From positions 20,454,816 through 20,518,815 of the forward strand of contig NC_091098.1 in assembly GCF_024713975.1 (NCBI RefSeq): 64,000 nt of DNA, written 5' to 3'. The DNA comes from Paralichthys olivaceus. Lineage: Eukaryota > Chordata > Actinopteri > Pleuronectiformes > Paralichthyidae. Every line of letters begins with the position of its first letter. Positions within the stretch are counted from its first letter, which is position 1. The position numbers and the translations under genes are program-made. The notes under the pieces were generated by a model. The model searched no databases, was not told where the DNA came from, and saw only the letters and a program-made list of their open reading frames with translations. Below are positions 1 through 13,061 of the stretch, piece after piece.

Positions 1-354
1 CTCTCATTCGTGGTAGCTTTTCCAGGATTACTGTTCCATTGTGGGGCCAGATCCACAGCTATGCTAATTTAAAACACAGTGTATTGTGTCCTTTATCTGT
101 GGTTCCTGATCCTCCTGTCTGTTTATTTTTAACTCCTCCTCTTACTGGCTCTCACACATGATATATAGGTCCTGTGGTTTCTCGGGGATGGCCCAGTATG
201 TGGGGCCTCAATGTGGCCTTTGTTGACCCAAGAGATGCAGATGCTGGTTTCACACTTAATAATTCAAGATATCATCATTCAATTTCAAAATAACTCACTG
301 AATGTTTGGCAGCTTCACTTTTTGTTTAAGTAAATGTAATTAAATTCATAATGA

Positions 355-640
355 ACAATTCCTCTGCCAAAGCCCAACAGGCCCCTTAAATTCAATCAAA
401 TCTGCACCAAATTTCACGCACTCATAGATGTCAGTTCTCTAAATGTGCCTCATTTTCCATCCATGAATCATTCCCTAGGAAAATGATAAAAAAATGTTAA
501 GAAGTAAAAAAAAAAGAAAGGGCTAGGGTTCTGGATCTGCCACCTTATCCAGAATTGCACCAAATCTAAATCCAAATTCTTCACTGATTGTTGCTGCATC
601 TTTCTTTATGTAAACTTGCTCACAAACAAACAAACAAACC
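355..640 (-). repeat. Dispersed repeat family A, copy 1 (tnnc1 intron 1)
   Basis: The stretch contains 'tctgcaccaaatttcac', 'gatgtcagttctctaaatg' and 'cctctgccaaag'. These match, in the same order and orientation, segments of the copy at 61455-61782 and, on the opposite strand, the copy at 48865-49332. The copy appears truncated at its right side, near the run of aaac units at about 630. Confidence 0.65.
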
Positions 641-729
641 AGCAAGACATGAACTAATTTCTTACGTGAAATTGTAGATAAAATGCATATTTCCCAGTTA
701 CTTATTTTTTGACATTTTGTCTCCCACAG

Positions 730-1691
730 GTCGAACAGCTGACAGATGAGCAGAAAAATGGTGAGCATTAATAAGAGATGCCTTCATGCTTTGTTCAAAC
801 ATCACTGAATTATATTTTAACTTCACATCATGCACCATGATGTTGTGAAGAAAAGATGAGGCTCATCCTGTGCAGGTCCATATTATGTTGTGTAACACAG
901 GGATGTTTTTTCCTTCATGTATTACTGTGGTGTTGCAGAGTTCAAGGCCGCCTTTGACATCTTCGTACAGGATGCGGAGGACGGCTGCATCAGCACCAAG
1001 GAGCTGGGGAAGGTGATGAGGATGCTAGGCCAGAACCCCACACCGGAGGAGCTGCAGGAGATGATTGATGAGGTGGATGAAGACGGTAAATCAAAGCTGC
1101 CGCTGCTACATGGCACAAGGAACAAAATGAGCTGCCGATTGTTGTTGACCTCTTCATCCCTGCAGACAGCTGGCAGGTCCATCATCACAGAATCATGTTG
1201 TGCAGACAAGTGTGGTTCAGACCCTCTGAACTTCACGTCAAACGATAGTCGAGGTTCTTAGACGTAACGAGACTTGTCAAGCTGGATTAAAGGGGAATGC
1301 ATATCAGACGATTCACAAGTCATGTTGAATTTCTCGTCATGTAATGTGAAGCATTAGCATCTTTGGTTTGTTTGATAAAGCTTCAGTATGTATGTCATGT
1401 TTTTATGACAAAATAGTTTTCTTTTAACTATCCAACTATAGAGAAAGAGACATTTGAAGGCTCAGGCTCTCTCTATTTTTGGACTTATATATAAATTACG
1501 TTGTCATAAATGATTGGAATTGATTTAAATACCGTCCTGTGGCTTTTGTATTAAATATATTTCATAAAAATAATTATTGGTTGCAGCCTACACCACTGCA
1601 CATGGAATTTAAAACATGATGTATTATATTCATAGATTTGGCCTTTGAGGAGAACGTTGGCCATCAGTTCTATCCACTGTGGATTGACATG

Positions 1692-1777
<86 letters not shown>

Positions 1778-2733
1778 GGAGCGGCACGGTGGATTTTGAC
1801 GAGTTCCTGGTCATGATGGTGAGGTGCATGAAGGACGATAGCAAAGGGAAATCAGAGGAAGAACTGGCCGAGCTTTTTCGCATGTTTGACAAGTAAGATC
1901 CATGTTTAAAGTTTTTTCCCATTGAATTATAAGAATTAATGCTCACAAGTGCATTTGGCCGGTAAAATCTTATAAAACATAAAGAAAAACGTAATAACAG
2001 AGATGACAAATGCCTAGAATGTTATTATCTGACACCACAGACAATCAAACTGCTCTTATGTTGCGTTTCCAGCGAAGTATGTTCCCCATGTGTAATTATG
2101 TGTACTGACAAAATGCCAAGCAGCTCTGCAGAGTGCTGCATGCAGTTTGCTCCATAATCCCTCTTGACAGCACAGAGTATTTCAAACGCCCACTCCATGT
2201 AAGCCAGTCACCTCGTCCGAGCATCAAAGAACAAACTCACCACACTCTTTTCCTTTTCCTACACTGATGGTTCCCAAACGTTTAAATTCAGGATAATATC
2301 AGTCCCTTGTCACACACAGGGACACCACCTCCTCCACCGCCATTGTAAAAACCTAATTTAGACGTGTTATGGACTTATAATATATGTTTTACATGTTTTA
2401 TTGTGCAGGAATGCAGATGGTTACATTGACCTGGACGAGCTGAAAATGATGCTGGAGTCTACAGGAGAGGCCATCACTGAGGACGACATCGAGGAGCTGA
2501 TGAAAGACGGGGACAAGAACAACGATGGCAAAATTGACTATGACGGTGAGGGGTCAAATGATAAAACAGACACAGTGATGTGGTTACGTGGCGCAAATGA
2601 CCTCACAATCACTTTTTTTTCATTCATTCCACAAAAAAATGAGACCTTCCACTTTTGTTTTGGACTCATCCCCTGAAACTGTGTCTTCCCTAATTCCACA
2701 GAGTTCTTGGAGTTCATGAAGGGAGTGGAGTAA
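730..2733 (+). CDS. tnnc1: Troponin C, slow skeletal and cardiac type (5' partial)
   Basis: Calcium sensor of the thin-filament troponin complex in heart and slow muscle. Coding exons seen: 730-760, 939-1085, 1778-1892, 2409-2545 and 2702-2733, all with GT-AG junctions and continuous phase. The first exon (about 8 residues in the family) lies before the window. The protein has four EF-hands. Site I ([11 protein letters not shown]) is degenerate, as in the cardiac isoform, which does not bind calcium there. Sites II ([12 protein letters not shown]), III ([12 protein letters not shown]) and IV ([12 protein letters not shown]) keep their ligands. The sequence ends in FMKGVE, the usual C-terminus. 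The 31-nt exon 730-760 matches the expected small second exon. Teleosts often have two copies (a and b); which one this is cannot be told here. The intron before 1778 ends in a long TG repeat. Confidence 0.96.
1693..1774 (+). repeat. (TG)n microsatellite, about 41 units, at the tnnc1 exon 1778 acceptor
   Basis: An uninterrupted TG dinucleotide array ends three bases before the CAG of the 3' splice site, occupying the place where a polypyrimidine tract would normally be. Transcribed in the sense direction it is a UG repeat. Confidence 0.97.
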
Positions 2734-3355
2734 TCCTGAACAAGAGACGACCCAGAGTGTTATTTTTGTATTTCTCTCACGGTCATCTGCGGGAAAAACT
2801 GGAACCTGCCTTTGGATGCCACTGAGAGATCCTTGGGGACGACTTTGCAAGATTTAGTCAAATACTGCATCAGAAAGTTTTCTGTATTTTTCTACCATCT
2901 CTTGCATTGTTGTAAATACAGATTGTAACTACTTTTGGTTCCCATGTAAACTGAATTTGTGTAAATGTATCCAAATTACTTGTGTTTTCTAGAGAGGACA
3001 CACCGTTTTACCTGTTTTAAATATTTTAAATCTTATATCAGCCAGTTTACACATCTTCTTCATGAGAGGCTGATATGGTTTAGCTGTGCAGAAAATGAAC
3101 GAGGGCACAAAGCAGAGCATATTTTCGAGTCAGCTTTGTTTCACACTTTACAGAATAATCCTTTTCCAGCAGTGTACTCAATAAGGTCTGTATACTGTGC
3201 ACGTTATGATGAGCACATCATACACAACTCAACAATTTTTAAGACACCCTCAGGACTTTTTATTCCCCTCTCCTGTCCCTGACGTCTAGAGCGTTTGCAT
3301 ATTTCTACACGACATTGGAATGTGCGCTCGTGTAATAAACAAGATGCATTTGTCA
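2734..3355 (+). other. tnnc1: tnnc1 3'UTR with poly(A) signal
   Basis: The sequence after the TAA stop runs about 600 bases without another exon to a canonical AATAAA at 3334-3339. The cleavage site is inferred to lie 10-30 bases further on. Short open frames across this stretch show no family resemblance. Confidence 0.6.
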
Positions 3356-5589
3356 AAACAGTCAATTTTGTCAAATTTTTCATTTTGTCTGAATAATGTA
3401 GTTTCAATTTTATCACATCGGCTTCAGGATAAGAGCTGAGGTTCTCCGTGGGCGTTTGTCTTGATGAATCCTGCAGACATGTTCTGTCCTTGGCTCAATG
3501 CTTCTGTTGCTTTACCGTTTTTTTATTTGTATTAATCATTGTGGAAACTGTGTAAAACAGGAGTTGGGTCAGTTTATTGGAAGGTTTTTATGCTTTATAA
3601 GCTCTCAGATAAAGTCAGCAGTCAAGTCAAACACTTATTTTGCCATCTCAGTCCACATTTGTCCTGCTGGTCAACATTCACAGGCCGATCACACGTCGTC
3701 TCTCATCTAAATCTCAAGTAAACAAACTAAGAGGGCCTGAAATACAAGTGGCATCATATCAAAGCCAAATACCTTTGTGAGAATCTGAGCAGTCGATAAC
3801 CTAAATTTTTATTTATCTGTGTAATTTGTTTTCTATAGCGGCTCTTGTCTGCGGCATGTGAACTATTCACATGGTCGCTGTGTAAGTATCTAGTTACACA
3901 GTCTATTGGGACAGGAGCTATTTATGTCTAATCATGTTAGTGCCCATGTTAGGGGATCTGGATTGACCGACACCAGTTGACAATCAGATGCCTTTGTCCA
4001 TTTAAAGAATGCTGTTCAACTACAAAGAGATATCAGTTCTATAATTAAGTTTGACATACGGGTTCACACAATTAAAGCTTTGGATGATTAGAGGAGAATT
4101 CTTTATCTCTCACCAGCATGAATTTAATTTAAGAATAAACACATTTCCACACACAATCCCACATTAAAAAAAAACTGCACCAAAACAAAAACATATTTTT
4201 TTTAAAATGTAAGTTGAGTAAAATATAATTCCTGAGTGAAGAAACTGCAGTTTCAGTCATTTTCTGATCCCCTACTGGTTTTCAGTGGAAGAGGAGTTAT
4301 GCAGTTATCACTGTGGCCACTTGATGTCAGTAGGAAAACACAGTGTTATCTCTTGGTCGGGGTCATTTAGGAATCAGATTATAAGATTCCATGGCACAGC
4401 TCTACTCTTTCAAAACACAGATCATGCTTAACTTTCCGCTCCAATAAAACACATAAATCCAGTCAGGATGAGAAGAGGTTGATGATTTACAGGAGGTTTA
4501 GGCTCCAGTGGTGTTAGTAGACTTTGACAATGATCACAAATACATATGTTTATTGTAGTGTTTAACAATATCTGATGATATAAGAGTTCCATTCATTTTT
4601 GAAATCTTGACGCTGAGCTTTCCCACAGTTTGGTTGTGGGAAATGAGATCAAGTGTATTTTTTTGTGTGCAGGTGACGTCAGTGGCCTGATGACAATGTC
4701 CAAAGGCCTCCCCCACCTCCCTCTATCTCTCTCCATGTCCCTGAGGGTCCTGTTAGCTCCATTCAGTCTCCACGGTCTGTGTTAGTTATGGGATTTTAAA
4801 CCCCAATCAGCAGCGAAGCACAGCCGCTCTGTCAACAACTGCCTCACAAATATAACACACTACATCAGCTGTGCCACCATCTCCAGTCCAGCTGCACTCC
4901 CCAAAAATACTGCATGAAGACCCAGTGATAACATGATATGAGGAGATGTCATGTCAGAATATTTCTTTAAATCACAGATTAGGCTGCTCTGCTTCCCGAG
5001 TTATTTATAAAGCCATCTGCCATCTGCAGCGTGGAGCAGGATGAGTGGTGCTCTCCCCGCCATCAATGGGAGGCCGGGCAGCAGCAGAGCAGTGTGTGAA
5101 TGAATCTGGGGTGTGGCATACGAGCAGCGAGTTGGGTGGAGATGTGATGCGGTTACGTAAGACAGGGCCTGATGACTCATGCCTGCTGTTATTAACATAA
5201 ACTGCGGTTATGAGCCACCTTTGGTAATGTGGACGTCAGGGACAACATTAGCTACCAGAAGAGCCGCTTTGCCCCCATTTGCCCCCGTAACACTAAACTT
5301 TCACATTATCTGAGATAGTGGGGTTTTGCATGTAAGCAGTTTATGTTATGTAACTGAGTTCATTCAGTTTTATTCTGCCAGTGTGTGTGTTTGTGTTTGT
5401 GTTTGTGTGTGTGCTGGGTAAAACCGGTTATTCCAATTATATGACTCAGACACACACAATACATTCCTACCTTACCAACACTGAACGTTCGCACTATGAC
5501 AACCAAGTGTTTTATTTATTTCTAGCTATTTACAAAAAAAAAAAAAAAACATTTCTGTGACAATGTGTAAGATTTAACTGTCTGGTTCC

Positions 5590-5740
5590 TCCTCGAGCGT
5601 CATGCCACCAAAAGGTTAGAGTGTCAACCTCTATCGGAGGAAAAAAGGTAATACGCTCATCGGATTGAACCCACAACCTTAAAAAACTTCAGTGCAATGT
5701 TGAAGCACTCTGAGTCATTAGTCAGGTTTATGTCTGAGCA
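5590..5740 (-). repeat. Possible tRNA-derived SINE remnant
   Basis: On the minus strand the stretch reads AAGGTTGTGGGTTCAATCC. This holds an RNA polymerase III B-box-like element (GGTTCAATCC) in the context typical of tRNA-like SINE heads. An A-box is not clear, and no poly(A) or LINE-like tail could be matched, so the call rests mainly on the B-box. Confidence 0.3.
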
Positions 5741-8700
5741 GACTTTGGGCTATGGACTTCAAAGTTCAGCGAGTCAAACAAACAAACAAGTACTTCTCTA
5801 ACACCCTGAACTATTTGTTAAAACACAATTGTGTAATATTTATTGGTATCGACTTGAGTATTTATTGGAAGTTATTTAATATTTATTACTTTTGTTATTG
5901 GACTTCAAAACTTGACCTCTTATACAGACAGGAAACAAGTGAAAGTGGAAAGAGGCCGAGCACACGATGAAAAAGGGAAATAATCTATAACACATGGACT
6001 GTTTCACTTTTATGTTCCTACAGTGTTTGACTCTCTATCCTCTAGATGCCGTTGAAAAGTGAAGTTGGGGCCAACTTTGATTAGATAAGATGTTATAATA
6101 ACAGAATTAATGATGCAACATGGAGGAGAAGTGTGCATATACAGGTATATTTTGTGTGTGAGCATAATTTCTCTATACAACTGGGCCTCCATTGACCAGG
6201 ACGTCCACTGCTGGATAGGTCATGACCCACAATGTTTAAAACTTTATGCCGATAGTATGACGTTTGTTATAATGTCTTGACCTGTGTGGTTTGTTCAGGT
6301 ATAAAAATCCCCGGCAGAGCGAGGAAGACCCCGCCTGGAGTTTGGAAGGCGTTAACTTCTCATACCATCTCTCTGCCGCCCACACATGCAGCCGGCTTTT
6401 GGGTTGAGAGGATTCCGGTTTTTCTTGTTTCTCTGCATCACATGATCTTGGAAGTCGTCCAGTGCCGAATATCATAGCCCAGTCTCCTCTCATTCAACAT
6501 CCACAGAGGAAGCAAATATATGAGCGTATGCTCCCAAAATGTCGAGATTTGTCGTCAGCCTTTATTCTGTTTTTAGGTCATGTGATAATGAATTCTTATT
6601 GTTGATGTTCTGTGTTATTAATAGTCTGCCTCTTCAGGATAAAAGGATGATTTTATGCTTCTATCTTTTTAAAAGGAAACACAAGGGAAAGCATGGATTC
6701 ATTATGAATGATCACATGCTGAATAAATTCATTAAACTCTGACTTAGACGATTTTGGAGAGGTTGCTAGGTTGTTTTTGTTGCCATAAATACACAATGAG
6801 GAAGTGGAACGCCTTAGACAAAGAGAGTGGAAGGACTGCAAATCAAATGTGAACAGACAGAATATTGTATCATGATGCTCCATCCCACTTCTGGTGCTGA
6901 GAACACTGAAGTACTGTTCCTGCGCTGCTCGGCCATAATAGCCCATAGAACAGCGAGACGACAAAACACAGAACTCACAAATTCCACAATAACTATTCAT
7001 TGATTCAAATGAATAAAGCAATTGTTTTGTTTTTAATGTACCAATGCAGGGTTAATGTATTTTTACCACTTACAAAAAGGAAGCTTGTGCATAAAATGGA
7101 GGAATAAATTGGCTATTCAAGATTATTTAAGTATAATACTACTATTTATGGTCATGCTACCACTACGCCATCTAAAAAAAAGTCATTCAAAGATTAATAC
7201 ATTTTAAAAAAGATATTAAAAGTGCTACTGTCAAGTGCAACTATTTATAGATTAGATTATATGTGAAATATAAATTAACAAGTAAACAGTATATGCTGTA
7301 GATCAAACTCAATCATCTAAAGGGCCGTGTTTAAAAAAAACGAGATCATAATCAGTTCCAGGGCCAAACGAGGCCTGTATTTATAAAATGACCCAAACTG
7401 GTCATTCTTTTCATGAAAACATGTCCTGTGTAAAAACAAATATTCACACACATGCATTTTACATGAAATATCTCTCCCTCACAATGTATTTGTAGCTGAA
7501 AACAAAACTAGGGCATCTATAACTAAACTGATCAGAGTATTAAATAAAAATGGTCCACTACATCAATGCAATTTATTGTATCTGTACACCCTAAAGCCTA
7601 AATCTGTACAACTGTACTTCCATCACACTGAACACAAACCAGAGAGGCTAACTAATGTTTTCAGTCTATGGTTAAATCATTGGCACACAAATCCAACTAC
7701 AGTCTATAGATTTAAACTAATATTTTCATGTTAAACATGTAATTTTGTCAAAATATACCAAATTATATATATAAGTAGAAAATGTAATTATGGGGTTTTG
7801 CAGGTTGACTTGTGAAACATCCTCTCAGCTTCGTTATTTACTTTTCATGTTTACAGTTTGCTTATCAGCCATTTAGCGATTAACTGTTTGAATGGAAATG
7901 ACTTGGCTGAATGAAACATTAAATTTGACTTGTTATCACTTATTGTCAATGTCTATTTATATAGTTTAGTCAAACATATTTGGTTTGATAAAACCTTCTC
8001 AAAAGTGCAGTTAAACCAGCAATACTGACATGTCTGGCCACAGTTCTCAATAGAATTGATAATGTTCACATTTTATGCTGTTATTTGATTATTTGTTATT
8101 ATGTAAATGTAGATTTTAAGATGAGGACTTTTGTAAATGTGTAAATTAAGCTCTTTAAGCTTCAGACACATGGAGATCCCTGTCCTCTGAGCTATGACAT
8201 CATTATTTCGGTCTCTGATGGTGTAGAATCACATCCCAGGCCTCAGACGTGCTCTTCTGGCTCACTCAGCACTTCTGTAATGTTTGCAGCATATGGCCTT
8301 GTGTGAATGGCATACCAGACAGCAAGGCAGTTCCCAGCATGACCCCCCTGTAGTTCCCTGAGCAATGAACACATGACAGACGGATGACCTTTACTTTGTG
8401 TTGGGTCTATCAGGGCACGAGGAACGTTCCCTCTCAATCACTTTTCCACAGATTAAACTGCAAACAGACATCACTTTGTTCCTGTGTTTGGTGAGCGCGG
8501 GGCACTGTACATCACCGGATGGCGAAATTGGCCACGGAACTAGAGACCTCTGGTGTTAACAGATGGCTGCCTCGCTCTGCCACTAGTCCTCCATGTGGCT
8601 CTGCTTTACACATGACCCAGAATTCTCTTTTGCCAAAACTCGCACTTTTCTTCCTCCTCGGAGAACACACACGTCTCGCAAGAAAGATTTATGTTTCACA

Positions 8701-9836
8701 AGTGCCAGCAGGGAGGGTTGAGAGGGCTGCTTGTAAAAAGACTGCATATGAATAGTTCCTGGAGAGATAAGACACTTCCTGTTAGATGGCTGGAAAGTCT
8801 AGCATGACTTGATGTCATAGCAACAGACATCTGAGTCTTCGCCGTTAACACAGCAAATAAGACGAGTGCAGCATATGATGAGGAGAATGTAAAATGGTGA
8901 CAAACTCGTTCAGCTGCTAAATGCGTCCATGTGTGGGCGGTGGTCAAACTTTGGATCTGAGTTCATTTCACTCCAAATACTGGGAAGTAGGAAGCGCTGC
9001 AAATGGTTACAATGTGATTCACAGGTTCTGAGAATCAAATGGCAAATTCCCAACAGTAGATGAACTCACCAGCATGACCATACATAGGCTACTTTATAAG
9101 ACCGTGCCCAAGGGGTTTCTTTCTGTTTCAGTGTTACCAGTTTCTGATACTGGTTTATAGGCAAATTTAAAGCGTTTCATTGTTGGTAACAAGCATAGAA
9201 TCTAATCCAATCACACAGCTCTTGTCTAAACATTATATGAAAGGAAGCGACACACACACACACACACTCACATACACAGCGTCCATGATGTCATCTCTTC
9301 CTCCGTGACATGATGTCAGCGACAGCATTCGACCAAATACTGAGATTAGGATTACTGTCCCCGGCCCCGAACATCTGCTGTGCACGAACACAGCGAGAGA
9401 AAAAAGCAGCAGGGCCAAACATGGGATAACAGCGACCCGTTAACAAACATCAGAAAACAGAAAACGTTCATTAATACCGTGAAGATAAAGTAAAATGATG
9501 AGCTGAATAAACGAGAAGCAGAAGCAGCTGGGACATTGCCTTCAGTCAGGCAGTATCCTCAGTGTGTTCTTATGACCACAGCAGGTGTGAAGCAGACTGG
9601 CTCAGTCTTTACAACACACACATGGACCCACACACACACATGCACACATGCAAGCATGTTTGCAAACAGACATATGCCCCCCCCACCCCCCGTGCTAAAA
9701 TCCTGTCAGTCTAATGCACATCTGCTTCCCCTGAAACTACTGCTGAGTAAGCACTGTATTAGCCTCTGCTTCCCTTCAGGAGTGATCACAACAGGACAGA
9801 AAGACTCCACTTATCTGTCACACTAAACAGTGGCAG

Positions 9837-9869
9837 CACACACACACACAGACACACACACACACACAC
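9837..9869. repeat. CA microsatellite (interrupted)
   Basis: CA dinucleotide units with one GA interruption. A further short CA array is at 9250-9266. Confidence 0.9.
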
Positions 9870-11639
9870 ATGCACGCACACATCCTGTTTCTATATAAGG
9901 AAGTCAACCTATATTTCTTTTTCATCAAAGGTTTTACTTTCTGTCACTATGTAATTTCGCTTGGCGTTAACAGGCAGGAGTTTCCTACAATAGGATTATT
10001 GAGTAACTTGGTAACAAGCTGGAAAACAGCCGCTGTCAAGGCCCCACACCTCGTCTTTGTAGTTGGCAGCGGCACCCACCATGATTTATAATTACAGAAT
10101 CAAAAAGGGCTATGCTTAACTCTCATGCGAGATAGCCGGCGTGGAAAAAGTACTGAGGAACAGCTGCGAGGGATTCCCACACACGAGAAGCCACGTTATA
10201 CATCTGAAGATGAGCGTTTGAAGACTCAGCAATAAAAACTGGTATTTGAAGGCGTGCAAATATATAAATCATTACTTAATGCTCTCGCACAGTACCGGCG
10301 ACATCCTGTGTACGGTTCCAGTTGCAGATAAGACCTCCCTGATTAATGGTTCCCACTTCCATCATCCCCAGGGCTCCAATCTCCATCTGTCAAGCAGTGC
10401 AGCTAACCATTGCCTCTGCCTTATCGTGGGTGTCTTTTCAGACCTAATCACAGGCTTTACCCTGCAGGTATGTGGCCAGCCAGGTTCAGTCATGCCAGAA
10501 GACCCATCACTCAACAGCCTCAATTATCACATCGGCGAGGTGTTGCTAGGCAAGTCCCTTCATGCACTGCTGTGAAAGTTGAAGATTTTAGTTTCTCAAG
10601 TCACCTCAGCCCAGGAGCTGGAGCTTAAAACCATATGATAGTTCAGAATTTCAGTCATTAAATCCCACAGACTGACAGTTACTGCAGCGCAGATCAGCTA
10701 CAGAACATTTCCACCCCCACCTATTTTCTTCCTGATTTAAGACAGCTTGGCTTCGGTTCACGAGATAATTTGTTCAGGGAAGGGAATTCACTGCATCATC
10801 TTTCTGTCATCTGGTTGCAGAACACACGAATAAATCTCCCAGACAAAACAGAAACAATGCCGAACCAATCAGAACACTCAGGGCATTGGAATGAAACATG
10901 AGGCTGAGAAAGCACAGAGAGGGAGAACATTATCTTCCAGCCAGAGAAACTCAACACATTTCGAAATATTCACTGTGTAGTCTAATCGCTGGGTGAGAAG
11001 GCCAGTGATTTCTGCCACTAGCGATAACATACGTACCCATTCTGATTCACCTTATGATCACCTGAATGTAGTTTGTTATGTTTTGCAACATACTCTACAT
11101 TACTTTTTAAGAAATTAGCTTAAATTAATTATTATTATTGTGTATATTCTTCCTCTTCTGTGTATCATGAGAATCCTGTTGAATGTTGAGATACTAAAAA
11201 AGTTTAATTTCCTATTTTTAAACAACAAATTCATTTGTAAGATATTGCACTTTTTTCTAATAAACCTTACAATCATATTAACAGAAAAGATGTGTAACTC
11301 TGACACTTGAAATGACTATCATGCAATGGTGTTATTAGATCTGGTCACTCCCTGACTCGAAGGCGCGAGTTGTCGGAAACGTCGCATCTGTGGTGGAGCG
11401 CATGCTGTGTCACCTTCCCTTTTCCTTTGAGCGCCGTTTGAGTGACTGTGTGTGGGTGCAGCTGCGCTGTGGTTTTCACAGATCTGGTCCTGTCACTTGT
11501 CTTTGTGTCAAAAAGCCTGTGGGACACAGAAAGCCGAGCGTCACAGCGGACAGAAAATAAGCCATCTGACCACACCTACAGCCTTGGGACTGGACGCAGA
11601 GAGCCACCGCTCGCAGCGCTCCGACTCCTCACTTAACCA

Positions 11640-13061
11640 CACGACCACTTCTGTTTGGTTTTCATGAAAGCATGCTACCAACTTTCCGTAAAAGCCTGTA
11701 AACAAAGACCAACAAAAGACATTCAAGTAAAAATATACAATATATTTGTTGTATAAACTTGTACAGAATGTCTTGGACATTTAGTTTTACATACACTATA
11801 CATAAGGGCCAAAATAGGATCACTTTCACATTCTTCGTGATTTTGAGAAAGTGTCCCTATGACGACCGCATTTTATGTACAACTTTACAAACATAGCAAA
11901 CAAAACAGCCCTTGGATGCACTTTTAAGAGGCCATGACGAATTACAGATGCCTTGTATAAAAATCCCTGAAAACGTCTCTCGGTGAGGTAAGAACACATT
12001 AGTCAAACTCATTTCCTTTCATTCCCTCTCATACATCAAGCTCACTCATTTGTTCGGAGACGAGACTGGCAATAGAGAACAGCTAATTACACATCATGTT
12101 TCCCTTAACATTACTGTGCCACGGAAAGAAGTAGCTGCAGGCTGAAGACTGTCGGAGTAAAAAATAAGGTGGACATCCAATCCTTTATACGCTGATTACA
12201 TTTGTTTCTGTCAATTGTGGCAGAAAGTGCTCCTACTCGGTATACCTCCACATCCAATTTCATGTTAAAGTATGGTCAAGGCCTCGACAATAACAGGAAA
12301 CAGGGTTACAAAACATGCTCCTGGGTAGAACATAATCACACGCAAATAATAAGCAGTGGAATGTAAAGGAGGGTTTCTGAAGAGTAACAAGATTTCATTT
12401 TGATATTTTGCAACTCGTGACCACTTATCTAACACCCTGATGTTTACCAGATATTAGTTAAGGTCTTCTGACTAAAAGCACAAGAAATACTGCTTTCAGC
12501 GGTCACTCCATTCTGCTGCTGCAGTCATCACAAGAACAACTGGATGAGAATTCAAGGCCGGATCACTGTAGTAGCTTATTTTCCTCTGTGAGAGTACCAT
12601 CAAAACACTTCAATTGGTCCACAAAGAACATTCGGATTGGCAAAAGACTCCTTTGACAACATCAAGGCAATAATCATGACTAATGCAAAGAAATACATTA
12701 ACATCCAATATACAGCTGGTGAATAACAAGTAACAGTCAAACAACAATCCTAGATGTAATAGAGAGGTTATGAAATGTCCTGCTATCATGGCTGTGCATG
12801 GCCATTTGGTAATGCCATGTGTGGTGGGTAACAAAATCCATCCTTTAGTTAGATATTAAGGCATCGAGACGTGATCTAATGGAGCGTGTTCTCTGCAAAC
12901 AGGCACTGTTCCTTTAACAAATCAACGGAGTTCATTTTGGTGCAGAAATAGCGTAACTGATGTTCTGCCTGTGTCAGCTAGTCAGGCGTCTCTCACAGGC
13001 TCAGAAAACCTCAGAGACGCCACAGGAAACGAGAAAGAAAAAAACCCAGTCCAACCAATCC
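11640..13061 (-). other. dusp7: Probable dusp7 3'UTR (end not defined)
   Basis: This is the stretch directly downstream of the dusp7 stop on the minus strand. It has no recognisable coding exon, and long 3'UTRs are usual for this gene. I found no canonical AATAAA on the minus strand here, so the true end is unknown and may differ from the limit given. Confidence 0.35.

Larger units (their letters stand above)
3356..11640. other. Intergenic region between tnnc1 and dusp7
   Basis: I see no exon with family resemblance on either strand. Contents: a GT-rich stretch at 5382-5414, a possible tRNA-derived SINE remnant near 5590-5740, CA repeats at 9250-9266 and 9837-9869, AT-rich sequence at 7.0-8.1 kb, and two A/T-rich motifs of the MEF2 type at 5002-5011 and 7241-7250. 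The scattered open frames are short and lack splice partners or known domains. Confidence 0.6.

Noticed and set aside
1551-2009. 152-codon minus-strand frame with a long Thr-His repeat
   Set aside because: It is produced by reading through the TG microsatellite antisense to tnnc1.
10246-10575. 109-codon plus-strand open frame in the tnnc1-dusp7 gap
   Set aside because: No start context, domain or related frame was recognised. An open frame this long is expected by chance in a window of this size.
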